5,399 bases of DNA from an uncultured Clostridium sp. (GTDB taxonomy: Bacteria; Bacillota; Clostridia; TANB77; CAG-508). Below the pieces are notes generated by a model, which was given only the letters and a program-made list of their open reading frames with translations, was not told the DNA's origin and ran no database searches. Location: positions 1 through 5,399 of the forward strand of contig CANOPV010000068.1 of the NCBI GenBank assembly GCA_947568605.1, read 5' to 3'. Position numbers and translations under genes: made by a program. Numbering within the stretch: position 1 is the stretch's first letter; each line of letters opens with the position of its first letter. Positions 4,699-5,399 of this stretch are shown piece by piece.

Positions 4699-5399
4699 AT
4701 GGAAAGTTTGAAATTAAAAGATGAAGAAATTATTGAATTATTAAAAAAAGGATTTAAAGAAGAATTAATAAGTTTTGAATTTGATATACCAATTGATAAA
4801 ATAAATGAATTGAAAAAATTATTAGACAACAAAAATAAAGTAAATTCAGAAAATACAATTCCAGTTGAAAAGGTGCAATCAAGTCAAAAAGAAATAGATA
4901 AAAAACAAGAGCCTATTAAATCAAACAATACTATTAAAAATGATAATAATACAGGTAAGTCAAATATAAAAAATAAAAAACCAATAAAAAACGAAGTTAA
5001 ACCTCAATATACAGTAAAAATTGATATTAAAAGTATAAATGAGCAACTAAGCAATTCTACTGAAAAAGCAAAAATCTTAAAGCAATTAATTATAGACTTA
5101 AAAAAAAGTGCTTTAACAATAGAAGAATTTATTGAATTAATAGAAGTATTATCAAATATAAGTTTAAAAGATGTACAACATAACGAAAGACAGGGCTATG
5201 TTAATTTAATACAAGATGTTAAAGATATAATTAGAATAAAATTATCAAGTCAAATTACAATACAATTAAATAATTCAAACAATTTAGAAGAATTAAAAAA
5301 TTTATCAGGAAAAATTGATTTAATTAATAAAAATAAAATGGGAATAAAAATTGATAAATATCAAATTGAACCTTATGTATTATCAGAAAATATTTCAGC
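4699..5399 (+). CDS. Unrecognised AT-rich protein with HTH-like N-terminus (partial, runs off the window)
   Basis: The frame is open for 233 codons with no stop before the window edge. It starts MESLKLKDEEIIELL, and residues 9-41 (KKGFKEELISFEFDIPIDKI) have the helix-turn-helix rhythm of small sigma-region-4/HTH units, with the DIP turn before the second helix. A Lys/Asn/Ser/Gln-rich, probably disordered stretch covers about 44-103. A helical region from about 107 onward (ILKQLIIDL, IEEFIELIEVL) ends in the window at VLSENIS. There is no membrane segment or catalytic motif. Codon use is extremely AT-rich, like the U32 gene and unlike the upstream 428-residue gene, so this looks like resident DNA. 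It may be co-transcribed by read-through across the hairpin at 4639. Function unknown; a DNA-binding or regulatory scaffold role is a guess from the N-terminus. Confidence 0.75.
   Translation, partial: MESLKLKDEEIIELLKKGFKEELISFEFDIPIDKINELKKLLDNKNKVNSENTIPVEKVQSSQKEIDKKQEPIKSNNTIKNDNNTGKSNIKNKKPIKNEVKPQYTVKIDIKSINEQLSNSTEKAKILKQLIIDLKKSALTIEEFIELIEVLSNISLKDVQHNERQGYVNLIQDVKDIIRIKLSSQITIQLNNSNNLEELKNLSGKIDLINKNKMGIKIDKYQIEPYVLSENIS

Noticed and set aside
1..5399. CRISPR array, tRNA or rRNA, transposase, toxin-antitoxin pair
   Set aside because: No regularly spaced direct repeats, no cloverleaf or rRNA-like stretch, and no recognisable transposase or toxin motif were seen on either strand.

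Overview
The window is strongly AT-rich, with TTA/AAA/ATT-dominated codons, TAA stops, strong AGGAGG-type ribosome binding sites and a mother-cell-type sporulation promoter. This points to a low-GC, probably spore-forming Firmicute (Clostridia-like, perhaps gut-associated and uncultured). That placement is inference; no rRNA or tRNA is present.

Layout. (1) Positions 1-2439, minus strand: a U32-family (COG0826, RlhA/YdcP-like) gene running off the left edge. It looks broken. A +1 frameshift sits inside a GC-rich mini-palindrome in the conserved N-terminal PAGDF-type motif (about 2405-2417). A GC-rich insert of about 46 bp (377-422) shifts the frame again near the C-terminus. A related GC-rich palindromic insert (about 248-277) lies in the C-terminal part but keeps the frame. 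(2) 2440-2926: a gene-free interval with the minus-strand promoter/RBS area, a 122-nt imperfect palindrome (2717-2838) and an 11-bp hairpin (2860-2889). (3) 2927-3097, plus: a 56-residue Cys-rich, single-membrane-segment protein behind a sigma-K/E-like promoter and a perfect RBS, closed by a 32-bp hairpin (3111-3177). (4) 3178-3332: a sigma-A-type promoter and a long structured leader. (5) 3333-4619, plus: a 428-residue protein I do not recognise, with three folded-looking blocks joined by two polar linkers and richer G+C than its neighbours. (6) 4639-4672 hairpin, then 4699 to the window end, plus: a partial, very AT-rich unknown protein with an HTH-like N-terminus and a similar head/linker/helical layout.

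The most interesting material is, first, the family of GC-rich mini-palindromes that have entered one coding sequence, once breaking it and once adding residues in frame. Second is the 428-residue gene, bracketed by an 18-bp imperfect inverted repeat (3281-3298 and 4621-4638) and led by a multi-tiered RNA hairpin. These marks suggest a mobile or self-regulated cassette, but no homology was recognised that would prove a function.
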